DNA of 64,000 nucleotides from Flavobacterium sp. CFS9. GTDB lineage: Bacteria; Bacteroidota; Bacteroidia; Flavobacteriales; Flavobacteriaceae. The notes below the pieces were generated by a model, which had not been told where the DNA came from, ran no database searches, and worked only from the letters and a program-made list of their open reading frames with translations. This document shows, piece by piece, positions 7,561 through 14,828 of the stretch; positions within the stretch are counted from its first letter, which is position 1; each line of letters begins with the position of its first letter. The DNA is taken from assembly GCF_041154745.1 (NCBI RefSeq), contig NZ_AP031573.1, forward strand, positions 558,001-622,000. The letters run 5' to 3'. The position numbers were made by a program, and so were the translations under genes.

Positions 7561-8460
7561 ATGAAAAGTAGTCTCAACTTAATTGCAATTTCATTATTGC
7601 TTATTTCGATTATCTCCTGCAAACAGGAATCTGATAAAATCGAAAAGGAAACCTCATCCAAAAATACCGTATCAGAAAACTATAATATCAGTATCCTTCT
7701 TGATTTATCAGACAGAATCAGTCTGGAGAAAAATCCAAATCCAACAATGGAATATTTTCAAAGAGATCTGGGGTATATAAAATCTGCTTCTGAAGCTTTT
7801 ACACAACATTTAAAATCTAAAAGAATAAGGCAGATTGACGATAAAATGCAATTGTTTTTCAATCCCGAGCCTCTGGATCCTGAAATCAATACAACGGCTA
7901 AAAATTTGAGAATTGTTATGGATAAAAATAATGCTTCTAAAAACTTATTGAACTCCATAAATACAAATTATACAGCACAAACTTCTAAAATCTATAATTC
8001 TGCCATAAAAGACAATCATTTTATTGGCTCTGATATTTGGAACTTTTTTGACACCAAAGTAAAAGATCAATGTATCAAAAACGGATATAGAAACATATTA
8101 ATTGTATTGACCGATGGCTATATGTATCATGAAAACACTGTAATAGCCGAAGGAAACAGAACCACTTATGTTACACCTGAATTCATCCGAAAAAACAAAC
8201 TAAATACCAAAGACTGGAATAAAAAACTACACGAACAAGATTATGGTTTTATTAAAATAGCAGAAAGCTTGCCCAATCTCGAAATACTGGTTCTTGGTAT
8301 TAATCCGGGTAAAAATAATCCATACGAAGAAAAAGTGATTAAAGCTTACTGGACAAAATGGTTCACAGAAATGAAAATAAACCGTTTTGAAATCAAGAAT
8401 GCTGATTTGCCTTCCAACGTGGACCAAATCATTAAAAACTTTATTCTGAACAAATCATAA
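7561..8460 (+). CDS. von Willebrand A-like lipoprotein
   Basis: This is a 299-residue protein. Residues 1-20 are a lipoprotein signal ending ISIISC (Cys20). The mature part starts with a strand plus metal-site motif, ISILLDLSDRIS, similar to the DxSxS of a MIDAS site but with the second Ser displaced. It later has RNILIVLTDGYM, with Asp185 matching the conserved TDG of vWA domains. This suggests a Rossmann-like vWA domain on the periplasmic side of a membrane. It is the last gene of the operon, followed by a terminator. Partnership with the TerB-like and coiled-coil membrane proteins is suggested by position. The vWA call is moderate, because the metal motif is not canonical. Confidence 0.65.
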   Translation: MKSSLNLIAISLLLISIISCKQESDKIEKETSSKNTVSENYNISILLDLSDRISLEKNPNPTMEYFQRDLGYIKSASEAFTQHLKSKRIRQIDDKMQLFFNPEPLDPEINTTAKNLRIVMDKNNASKNLLNSINTNYTAQTSKIYNSAIKDNHFIGSDIWNFFDTKVKDQCIKNGYRNILIVLTDGYMYHENTVIAEGNRTTYVTPEFIRKNKLNTKDWNKKLHEQDYGFIKIAESLPNLEILVLGINPGKNNPYEEKVIKAYWTKWFTEMKINRFEIKNADLPSNVDQIIKNFILNKS

Positions 8461-8481
8461 AGCAACAAAACTGAAACGTTT

Positions 8482-8511
8482 AAAGAGGAATTTTATCGTC
8501 CTCTTTTTTCT
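8482..8511 (+). terminator. intrinsic terminator of accessory operon 1
   Basis: AGAGGA (8484-8489) pairs with TCCTCT (8499-8504), followed by a T run. Confidence 0.7.
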
Positions 8512-8551
8512 ATTTACAAAAACTGCCAAATTCCTCTGAAATTTCAATGCC

Positions 8552-8600
8552 GATTATGGTTTTCCGTAAAATACCGGATCTGAATGGTTCTACATTTGAA
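8552..8600 (+). promoter_or_regulatory. promoter of nuclease operon, near copy of the 4976-5024 element
   Basis: GATTATGG, then TTTCCGTAAAATAC, then TGG, then TACATTTGAA repeats the element at 4976-5024 with few changes. CCGTAAAA (8564-8571) is again exactly 19 bp before a TAnnTTTG -7 box (TACATTTG, 8591-8598). The left dyad arm is not conserved here. Confidence 0.6.
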
Positions 8601-8624
8601 TATCTAATTTAAACTATTGAACCA

Positions 8625-9680
8625 ATGGAAATTAATCTTCAACTCAAATCATTAGCAGACAAAATCACACAGCTTAAAAGCAAAATCGAAACCGAGGAAT
8701 CTACCAAACATGCCTTTGTCCTGCCTTTCATTCATGCATTGGGATATGATGCATTTAATCCTCTGGAAGTTGTTCCGGAATTTACTGCTGACCTGGGCTT
8801 AAAAAAGGGAGAAAAAGTAGATTATGCCATCTTTCAAAATGGTGAACCTATTATAATTGTTGAATGCAAAAGCTGGAAAGAAAACTTAACGGTACACAAC
8901 TCACAATTGTTCCGCTACTTTCATGTAACCAAAACCCGATTCGCTCTCTTAACTAATGGTATCAATTATCAGTTTTTTACTGATTTAGACGATCAGAATA
9001 AAATGGATGAGAAACCATTTCTGGAATTTGACATTACCAACCTCAAAGAAAACACGATCAACGAAATTTCAAAGTTTCATAAGGGCAGTTTTAATGTTGA
9101 TAATATTATTAGCAATGCCAGTTCATTAAAATACATCAAGGAAATCAAAAAACAGATTAATGCTGAACTTGAAAATCCTTCTAACGATTTCACCAAACTT
9201 TTTGCCAGTAAAGTCTATACCGGAAGATTAACCGAAAAAGTAATGGATGAATTTAAAGATCTGGTTCAGAAATCCGTTAGTCAATATATTAACGAGAGAA
9301 TAAATGATCGCTTAAATGCTGCACTGACCAAAGAAACAATCAAGCAACAGGAAGAACAGGCTGTTCCCCTTGAAGAAGAAAGTAAAATCTACACCAGCGA
9401 GGAAGAATTAGAAGGATACCGCATTATAGTTGCCATATTAAGACAAAAACTTCCGACAAGCCGAATCGTATATCGTGACACCCAGTCGTATTTCGGGATT
9501 TTATTAGACGATAACAATCGTAAACCGCTCTGCCGTCTTCATCTTAACGGAGGAAAAAAATACATTAGTCTTTTTAATGATCACAAAAATGAAACAAAAA
9601 CCGCGATTTCATCAATCGACGACATTTACCAGTTTGGGAAGGAATTACTCGATACTGTCGGACTTTATGAAACCGAATAA
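8625..9680 (+). CDS. restriction-type PD-(D/E)XK nuclease-domain protein (HsdR N-terminal-like)
   Basis: This is a 351-residue cytosolic protein. The N-terminal 150 residues match the type I restriction HsdR N-terminal-like family (COG4748-type). An FVLPFIHALGYD helix is followed by the nuclease core, with Asp67 (KVDYAIF) and Glu80-x-Lys82 (IIIVECKSW), a complete PD-(D/E)XK triad. There is no helicase motor, and no methylase or specificity subunit nearby. The C-terminal 120 residues form a separate domain (YRIIVAILRQKL, SYFGILLDD) seen in related uncharacterised proteins. It has its own promoter, shared in type with the upstream operon. It could be a solo defence nuclease or a housekeeping nuclease; the sequence does not decide. 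Confidence 0.75.
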   Translation: MEINLQLKSLADKITQLKSKIETEESTKHAFVLPFIHALGYDAFNPLEVVPEFTADLGLKKGEKVDYAIFQNGEPIIIVECKSWKENLTVHNSQLFRYFHVTKTRFALLTNGINYQFFTDLDDQNKMDEKPFLEFDITNLKENTINEISKFHKGSFNVDNIISNASSLKYIKEIKKQINAELENPSNDFTKLFASKVYTGRLTEKVMDEFKDLVQKSVSQYINERINDRLNAALTKETIKQQEEQAVPLEEESKIYTSEEELEGYRIIVAILRQKLPTSRIVYRDTQSYFGILLDDNNRKPLCRLHLNGGKKYISLFNDHKNETKTAISSIDDIYQFGKELLDTVGLYETE

Positions 9681-9690
9681 AACTATTATT

Positions 9691-9900
9691 ATGAAATACA
9701 CTTTACTGTTCTTTATTGTACTATTAACTTCTTTTCATCCACTTGAAACCAAAGTATACATCTGTGGGCCGACAGGTGCCAAAAGATACCACTACAATGA
9801 AAACTGCCGTGGTCTGACTTCCTGTCGCAGTGAAATTTCCAAAGTTTCTATTAAACGGGCGCAGGGTCTTGGGCTCACCCTTTGCGGATGGGAAGATTGA
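9691..9900 (+). CDS. small secreted Cys-rich peptide
   Basis: This is a 69-residue protein. Residues 1-18 are a signal peptide (LLFFIVLLTSF). The mature part has four Cys and the pattern YICGPTGAKRYHYNENCRG, then SCRSEI, which recalls a minimal Ada-like metal-binding knuckle. Ten bases separate it from the nuclease gene, so it is probably co-transcribed. The ATG at 9691 was chosen because the longer frame from 9577 overlaps the nuclease coding region. The function is unknown. Confidence 0.6.
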   Translation: MKYTLLFFIVLLTSFHPLETKVYICGPTGAKRYHYNENCRGLTSCRSEISKVSIKRAQGLGLTLCGWED

Positions 9901-9997
9901 CCTCTGCAAGGCAATCAAAGATTGTTTAAACATTTGATAACAAATACTTTACAATTAAATCACATTAGTTTTATTAATTTGAATAAAACTAAAAGTT

Positions 9998-10081
9998 ATG
10001 AAATTCTTTAATCTAAATTTTCTGGTTTCATTCAAAGAATGGCTTTTTTTAAGAGCGATGCAATCATCTTTCCTTCATTAA
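9998..10081 (+). CDS. possible 27-residue ORF or leader before the beta-glucosidase
   Basis: An ATG opens 27 codons rich in Phe, Leu and Ser, ending 34 bp before the beta-glucosidase start. It could be an upstream leader ORF. There is no family resemblance and no attenuator is visible, so chance is a fair explanation. Confidence 0.2.
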   Translation: MKFFNLNFLVSFKEWLFLRAMQSSFLH

Positions 10082-10115
10082 GAAGCAACAATTTAAAAAA
10101 GGAAAGCACAATTGA

Positions 10116-11468
10116 ATGAATAAAGTTGAGACCTCATTTTTGCATAAAAACCAATTTGGAGATGATTTCTTGTGGGGTGTTTCAACCGCCGCTTTCCAAA
10201 TTGAAGGCGCACATGATACCGACGGAAAAGGTCCTTCTATTTGGGATGTTTTTACTTCTCAGAAAGGAAAAATAAAAAACGGACATCATGCTTCAACTGC
10301 TTGTGATTTTTACAATTCGTATCAAAATGATATCGATTTAATTCGCGAGCTGAATATTCCGAACTTTCGATTTTCGATCAGCTGGCCCCGTATCATGCCT
10401 ACCGGGGTTCCTCCAATAAATCAGGCCGGAATAGCCTATTATAACAAAATCATTGACGCACTGCTATTAGCCGGAATTGAACCCTGGATTACACTATACC
10501 ATTGGGACTTACCTCATGATTTAGAATTAAAAGGCGGCTGGACCAATCGCGAATCGGTTAACTGGTTTTCAGCCTACGTTGAAGTTTGTGTTCAAAATTT
10601 CGGTGATCGGGTTAAAAACTGGATGGTAATCAATGAACCCTCGGTTTTTACAGGTGCGGGATATTTTTTGGGTATTCATGCTCCGGGAAAAAAAGGTATC
10701 ACCAATTACCTGAAAGCCATGCACCATGTCACTATGGCTACAGCAGCCGGTGCCAAAATAATACAAAATCACATACCGGACGCCCACATTGGAACAACTT
10801 TCTCCTGTACACATATTGAACCAGCAACTCAGTCCGCAAAAGATATTGAAGCAGCTAAACGAGTAGACACTTTATTAAACAGAACTTTTATCGAACCTAT
10901 TTTAGGGATGGGTTATCCTCAGGCCGATTTACCGGTATTAAAGAAACTTAATGCTTATATTATAGAAGATGACCTCCATAATTTGTCTTTCGACTTTGAT
11001 TTTATAGGTCTGCAATGTTACACACGCGAAGTTGTTAAATCGTCTTTACTCATTCCGTATATCGGGGCCGAACTAATCAGTGCCGAAAAGAGAAATGTCA
11101 TTTCAACCGATATGGGATGGGAAGTTTATCCTCCTGCTCTCTACAACGTCCTCAAGAAATTTAACGCGTACGACGGCATCAAAAAGATCATTATCACTGA
11201 AAATGGCGCCGCTTTTCCGGATACTTTAAAAAATGGAAAGGTATATGACATCAAACGCACACACTACATTCAGGATCATCTGGAGCAAATTCTGAAAGCC
11301 AAAAAAGACGGCCTCCAAGTTGACGGTTATTTTGTCTGGACGCTTACTGACAATTTTGAATGGGCCGAAGGTTACAACGCCCGTTTTGGATTGATACACG
11401 TAGATTTCGATACCCAACAAAGAACCATCAAACATTCGGGATTGTGGTTCAAAGATTTCTTGTCCTAA
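10116..11468 (+). CDS. glycoside hydrolase family 1 beta-glucosidase
   Basis: The enzyme hydrolyses terminal non-reducing beta-glucosyl residues, for example in cellobiose or aryl-glucosides, by the retaining mechanism. It has 450 residues, the usual length of bacterial GH1. The N-terminal GH1 signature is visible (FLWGVSTAAFQIEGA). The acid/base Glu is in VINEPSVF, and the nucleophile Glu is in IITENGAAF. The C-terminal substrate motif is NFEWAEGYNARFGL. There is no signal peptide, so it is cytoplasmic. It stands alone, with a terminator downstream and no transporter beside it. The family is certain; exact sugar preference cannot be read from the sequence. Confidence 0.95.
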   Translation: MNKVETSFLHKNQFGDDFLWGVSTAAFQIEGAHDTDGKGPSIWDVFTSQKGKIKNGHHASTACDFYNSYQNDIDLIRELNIPNFRFSISWPRIMPTGVPPINQAGIAYYNKIIDALLLAGIEPWITLYHWDLPHDLELKGGWTNRESVNWFSAYVEVCVQNFGDRVKNWMVINEPSVFTGAGYFLGIHAPGKKGITNYLKAMHHVTMATAAGAKIIQNHIPDAHIGTTFSCTHIEPATQSAKDIEAAKRVDTLLNRTFIEPILGMGYPQADLPVLKKLNAYIIEDDLHNLSFDFDFIGLQCYTREVVKSSLLIPYIGAELISAEKRNVISTDMGWEVYPPALYNVLKKFNAYDGIKKIIITENGAAFPDTLKNGKVYDIKRTHYIQDHLEQILKAKKDGLQVDGYFVWTLTDNFEWAEGYNARFGLIHVDFDTQQRTIKHSGLWFKDFLS

Positions 11469-11590
11469 GATGTCTATGTAGAAAGTAATTTTCTCTCTCC
11501 TTCAATTGGCAAAATAAGACCCCATTTTATTGGCTCAAAAAGTAAAAAATACAACCACGAAATTGTATAAAATTTCTCTGTTAAAAAGCA

Positions 11591-11641
11591 AAAAAAACAC
11601 CAAAAACCCTTGATTTTATTAGGTTTACTGGTGTTTTTTTC
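11591..11641. terminator. bidirectional terminator after beta-glucosidase
   Basis: AAAAAAACACCA (11591-11602) pairs with TGGTGTTTTTTT (11629-11640), with an inner AAACC/GGTTT. The rest of the 313-bp gap up to the next gene is AT-rich with no supported gene. Confidence 0.85.
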
Positions 11642-11781
11642 TTATCTTTATAGTATAAATAACAGCCAATATATGCCGAAAAACACACTCTTTACACGCC
11701 TAAATTATGTTTCAAAAAATTACTCTTTTTACTTCTCCCTGCATTTTATTTTTCAAAATGCTTCCCCACTTCATTTCAGAA

Positions 11782-12399
11782 CTATTCCGTTTGATCTTTT
11801 TTCTTCACAAAGTATAAACGTGCAGAAGACACAAAAGCGACCGCCCCAACTGTAGCAGTAATTATTTTTCGCGGATAGATTTTCTTCACTATTTTTTTAG
11901 AAAGTACGTACTTAAAATTATAGAAACGATTTCCTTTTACAGGATAACTTTCCACGAGGTTGCCTTCTTCGATGATCTCGACCTCAGCTGCTGCATTAAT
12001 TTCGACCACACTTATCATGTGTTTGACCTCATTAATTCGGTGCTTTTCGTTGTACTTTTTAAAAGGACGTGGCTGAAAATCTACCATAATGGCTGCCAGA
12101 TTTATGGCATCAATATTTGATGGATCGGTCTCTCCTTTAAAAAAAGTTTCGATCGGTCTGAACTTGTCCTTTTGTTCGTTAAACTTATTTTTTCGTGTAT
12201 GATCAAAATCCAAACACAATAAATTTCTGAAAACATTTAAATCGTCCTGGGTCGGATTATTTTCAAAAATAATCCAACACAAGTCGCGGAGTTTTGCGCG
12301 CGAAGGGTTGTACAAATAATCAAAGTATTCACCTTCTTTTTCGATCTCGTATTTACTCTTAATCGCTTTTTTATAATCTTCTAATGTCTGGCTATGCAT
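11782..12399 (-). CDS. membrane-anchored protein of unknown function, cassette copy 2
   Basis: This is a 205-residue paralogue of the protein at 923-1930. The N-terminal domain aligns throughout (LEDYKKAIKSKYEIEKEGE, RAKLRDLCWIIFE, DKFRPIETFFKGETDPSN). The C-terminal half differs: a Glu-rich stretch (VEIIEEGN), a basic segment and one short hydrophobic helix (ITATVGAVAFVSSARLYFV) end the protein. It lacks the long external domain of copy 1. The ATG at 12399 was chosen because it matches the paralogue start; a longer frame from 12474 would run through the phased repeat array. It is transcribed away from the second lipoprotein/kinase pair. Confidence 0.7.
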   Translation of the reverse strand: MHSQTLEDYKKAIKSKYEIEKEGEYFDYLYNPSRAKLRDLCWIIFENNPTQDDLNVFRNLLCLDFDHTRKNKFNEQKDKFRPIETFFKGETDPSNIDAINLAAIMVDFQPRPFKKYNEKHRINEVKHMISVVEINAAAEVEIIEEGNLVESYPVKGNRFYNFKYVLSKKIVKKIYPRKIITATVGAVAFVSSARLYFVKKKDQTE

Positions 12400-12410
12400 G
12401 GTATTTTTTT

Positions 12411-12468
12411 GGGAATTTTCGGGAATTTTTGGGAATCTCAGGAAAACGAGGGAATTCTGGGAATCCCC
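12411..12468. promoter_or_regulatory. 10-bp phased GGGAATTTT array, copy 2
   Basis: GGGAATTTTC, GGGAATTTTT and GGGAATCTCA run end to end from 12411. Further GGA/GGGAAT units follow at 12441, 12450 and 12459. This matches the array at 1940-2030, in the same place just upstream of the divergent gene. The units are clearer and closer to a tandem decamer here. Confidence 0.55.
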
Positions 12469-12507
12469 TGCCATTAAAGGCTTTAAAGTGTCTTTTCTTT
12501 GCCATAG

Positions 12508-12559
12508 AAATTAGTTCAAGTTTTATCTGCAGATTAAAACAAAAATATAAAACTAGTTC
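12508..12559. promoter_or_regulatory. paired direct repeats AAAYTAGTTC and minus-strand -7 box, copy 2
   Basis: AAATTAGTTC (12508-12517) and AAACTAGTTC (12550-12559) are 42 bp apart, as in copy 1. A minus-strand TATTTTTG (12540-12547) between them fits a TAnnTTTG -7 box for the divergent gene. Confidence 0.5.
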
Positions 12560-12568
12560 AAATTAACA

Positions 12569-12645
12569 GTGTAAAAAAAACCGTAAGACCGATTTTATTC
12601 GGGAAGTATAAATAACGTCTTACAGTTCTACACATTGTACTTCCC
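12569..12645 (+). promoter_or_regulatory. conserved dyad with pseudoknot-like third arm, copy 2
   Basis: GTGTA (12569-12573) pairs with TACAC (12629-12633). GTAAGAC (12583-12589) pairs with GTCTTAC (12617-12623). Loop GGGAAGT (12601-12607) is complementary to ACTTCCC (12639-12645). Relative to copy 1, three stem positions changed on both sides so that pairing is kept. The GGGAAGT/ACTTCCC arms are unchanged. Confidence 0.55.
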
Positions 12646-12659
12646 AAAAAACCAATATT

Positions 12660-12705
12660 GGTATTGCCCTAACCAACCTCCGGACTATTTCCGGTCAGCA
12701 ATACC
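12660..12705 (+). promoter_or_regulatory. second conserved hairpin in lipoprotein leader, copy 2
   Basis: The outer stem is GGTATTGC (12660-12667)/GCAATACC (12698-12705). The inner stem is CCGGA (12680-12684)/TCCGG (12690-12694). The shape and position match 2216-2260, while the inner stem sequence is unrelated. It ends 27 nt before the lipoprotein ATG. Confidence 0.55.
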
Positions 12706-12732
12706 CATGTCTAATTTCTAAATCTAAATAAT

Positions 12733-12915
12733 ATGAAAAAGCTAATAATTTTTATCGCTTTCACGATACTATTCACCATGTTCTCTTGTACTCCTGATGA
12801 ATACGAAACTCCAACCAAACAAGAAAAAGAAAAAGCAATCATTCCTGCAAAGCCAACTTTTGCAGACGGGCCAGGTGATGACAAAAATCAACCACCACCT
12901 CCACCGGAAATTTAA
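12733..12915 (+). CDS. small proline-tailed lipoprotein, cassette copy 2
   Basis: This is a 60-residue paralogue of the protein at 2287-2466. It has a lipoprotein signal ending TMFSC (Cys19), then TPDEYET, a Lys/Glu-rich spacer, FADGPGDD and a C-terminal PPPPPE tail. The shared pieces are DEYxT, ADGPGD and the proline run. The spacer between them has diverged, so selection seems to act on these motifs. It lies 56 bp upstream of the paralogous kinase. The function is unknown; a role as envelope partner of the kinase is inferred from the repeated gene order. Confidence 0.75.
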   Translation: MKKLIIFIAFTILFTMFSCTPDEYETPTKQEKEKAIIPAKPTFADGPGDDKNQPPPPPEI

Positions 12916-12954
12916 TAAATATATCTTTGTAGTATCTAATTAATTACTACTTTC

Positions 12955-12985
12955 GGGGAAAGTAAATTTATATGTTACGGTCCCC
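12955..12985 (+). promoter_or_regulatory. hairpin spanning the kinase start codon, copy 2
   Basis: GGGGA (12955-12959) can pair with TCCCC (12981-12985), with the ATG (12972) in the loop and a T run after it, as at 2509-2538. Confidence 0.35.
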
Positions 12986-14681
12986 GTTTTTTTATTTTAT
13001 TATCTTTTTTTTACTGTTTTCCTGTACAGAAAAAAAAACTATTAATATCAACATAGAATCTAAACGAAAAGAGGCACTTAGCACAAGAAATAAAGCAATT
13101 CAAAATTTCAATGAACAAAACTTTAATACTGCTTTTGACCAGTTTAACAAATCAAAACTCCTTTATGAAAATTTAAAAGACAGTGCCAATATTGGATACA
13201 TACTTATTCAAATGGCGGCAATTCAACAAGTAAATGGAGACTACTATGGCAGTAAGGAAACAGTTACCGATGCATTACCATATGTAAAAAAAAAGAGTCT
13301 CTATATCGCAGCCATAAATAATACCCTAGGTATTGCAGATAAAGAACTCTCTCTTTATGATGACGCCATTCTTTACTACAAAGAGGCAGCTAAAGACTAT
13401 AAAGATCCCGTTGAAAAACAAGCTCCTTTAAACAATATTGCATCCATCTATATCCAGCAAAAAAAATACGATGAAGCAATCAATCTTTTAGAATCTTTTT
13501 TAAGAAAAAAATTATTAAACGAAAAAGCCCAACCAACTAAGAAGCCCTTAATTTTAGATAACTTAGGTTATGCATATTTCAAAAAAGGAATAAATGAAAA
13601 AGGATTTCGTTTAATGAGCGAAGCTCTTCAAATAAGAAATAAAATTAAAGATACATATGGAAGCATCGAAAGTTATCTGCACCTTGCCGATTACTACGCT
13701 AAAAAAGACAATCAAAAATCTAATAAAAATGCCCTTGAGGCATATAATATAGCTACAAAACTTAACAGTGTTGATGAAAGATTAGAAGCACTCCAAATTT
13801 TAATCTCAAACGATCACAGCCCTAAAAAAGGTCAATACGTACAAAAATATTTCAAACTAAACGACAGTATCATTAAAGTTCGAAATAACTTCAAAAATAA
13901 GTTTGCCAAAATTAAATACGATGCTAAAGTAGAAAAAGATGAAAATGCCAAACTACGTTTAGAAAAAGCCGAAACTCAATTGTCGCTTCAGAGAGCTAAA
14001 TATCTCAAAATTGTATCAGCAATTATTTTCTTTTTCTTAATCGTTCTAATTTTAATTGTAGTGCGTTACTATAAGAACAAGAACAGGGCAATCGAATTTA
14101 AAACTTCGTATATGACCGAAGCCCGCATCGCTAAAAAAATTCATGATGAGCTGGCAAACGATGTTTACAATGTCATTGCTTTTGCCGAGTCACAACCTTT
14201 ATCTAAAGAAAACACCCGAGAGAATCTACTCCAGAAACTAGATGATATTTACGGACGTGTAAGAGGAATCTCCAGAGAAAATAACAAAATTGAGACCGGT
14301 GCAGATTTCACTTACAGCATTAAAGAAATGCTTTCGACTTACAAAACCAACGAAAGAAACATTATTGTCACCAATTTAGAAAGCATTAACTGGGAAACGG
14401 TTAACGATACTAAAAAGATCACCATTAGCCGAATTTTACAGGAATTAATGGTCAATATGAGAAAACACAGCAACGCCAGTATTGTTGGTGTGAAGTTTGA
14501 AAATCATGAGAAATCAATCGCTATCAACTATACTGATAACGGTAAAGGCTTTGACAAAACTACTATTGCAAAAAATGGTCTGCAAAACATGGAGCATCGT
14601 GTTCAGGCTGTTAAAGGAACTATTACTTTTGATACAGCACCGAATAAAGGATTTAAAGTAAACATATCCATGCCTAAATAA
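12972..14681 (+). CDS. TPR-containing sensor histidine kinase, cassette copy 2 (no adjacent response regulator)
   Basis: This is a 569-residue paralogue of the kinase at 2525-4228, collinear over its whole length. It has a lipoprotein-like signal (LLFSC), TPR-type repeats, a coiled coil (KFAKIKYDAKVEKDE), one TM helix near 345-363 and the H-box RIAKKIHDELANDVYN. The N-box is ELMVNMRKH, then DNGKGFD and NGLQNM follow. All catalytic motifs are intact, so it should be active. No response regulator gene follows; the next feature is a terminator and then an unrelated gene on the other strand. It may phosphorylate the regulator at 4236-4904. The similarity suggests duplication of the cassette and later loss of, or failure to copy, the regulator. 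Confidence 0.88.
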   Translation: MLRSPFFYFIIFFLLFSCTEKKTININIESKRKEALSTRNKAIQNFNEQNFNTAFDQFNKSKLLYENLKDSANIGYILIQMAAIQQVNGDYYGSKETVTDALPYVKKKSLYIAAINNTLGIADKELSLYDDAILYYKEAAKDYKDPVEKQAPLNNIASIYIQQKKYDEAINLLESFLRKKLLNEKAQPTKKPLILDNLGYAYFKKGINEKGFRLMSEALQIRNKIKDTYGSIESYLHLADYYAKKDNQKSNKNALEAYNIATKLNSVDERLEALQILISNDHSPKKGQYVQKYFKLNDSIIKVRNNFKNKFAKIKYDAKVEKDENAKLRLEKAETQLSLQRAKYLKIVSAIIFFFLIVLILIVVRYYKNKNRAIEFKTSYMTEARIAKKIHDELANDVYNVIAFAESQPLSKENTRENLLQKLDDIYGRVRGISRENNKIETGADFTYSIKEMLSTYKTNERNIIVTNLESINWETVNDTKKITISRILQELMVNMRKHSNASIVGVKFENHEKSIAINYTDNGKGFDKTTIAKNGLQNMEHRVQAVKGTITFDTAPNKGFKVNISMPK

Positions 14682-14723
14682 AACTCAAAATTGTAATTTG
14701 ACCTGCAAATAACCGGTACATAA

Positions 14724-14760
14724 AAAAAGCCTTTCAAGATTACTCTCAAAAGGCTCTTTC
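14724..14760. terminator. terminator-like hairpin
   Basis: AGCCTTT (14728-14734) pairs with AAAGGCT (14749-14755), flanked by A and T runs. It could serve both the kinase and the converging nucleotidase gene. Confidence 0.65.
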
Positions 14761-14828
14761 CCTTCAAAAAACAGGTTAATAAAATACTAATCCTGTATAC
14801 TATTTCTTCATTTTAGGGCAAATAAACC

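Noticed and set aside
11610..11855. 81-codon plus-strand reading frame after the beta-glucosidase
   Set aside because: It begins within the terminator hairpin and ends inside the opposite-strand gene; composition is simply AT-rich spacer.
14682..14828. Remnant of a second response regulator after kinase copy 2
   Set aside because: I looked for receiver or helix-turn-helix fragments in the 147-bp gap and found only a terminator hairpin.
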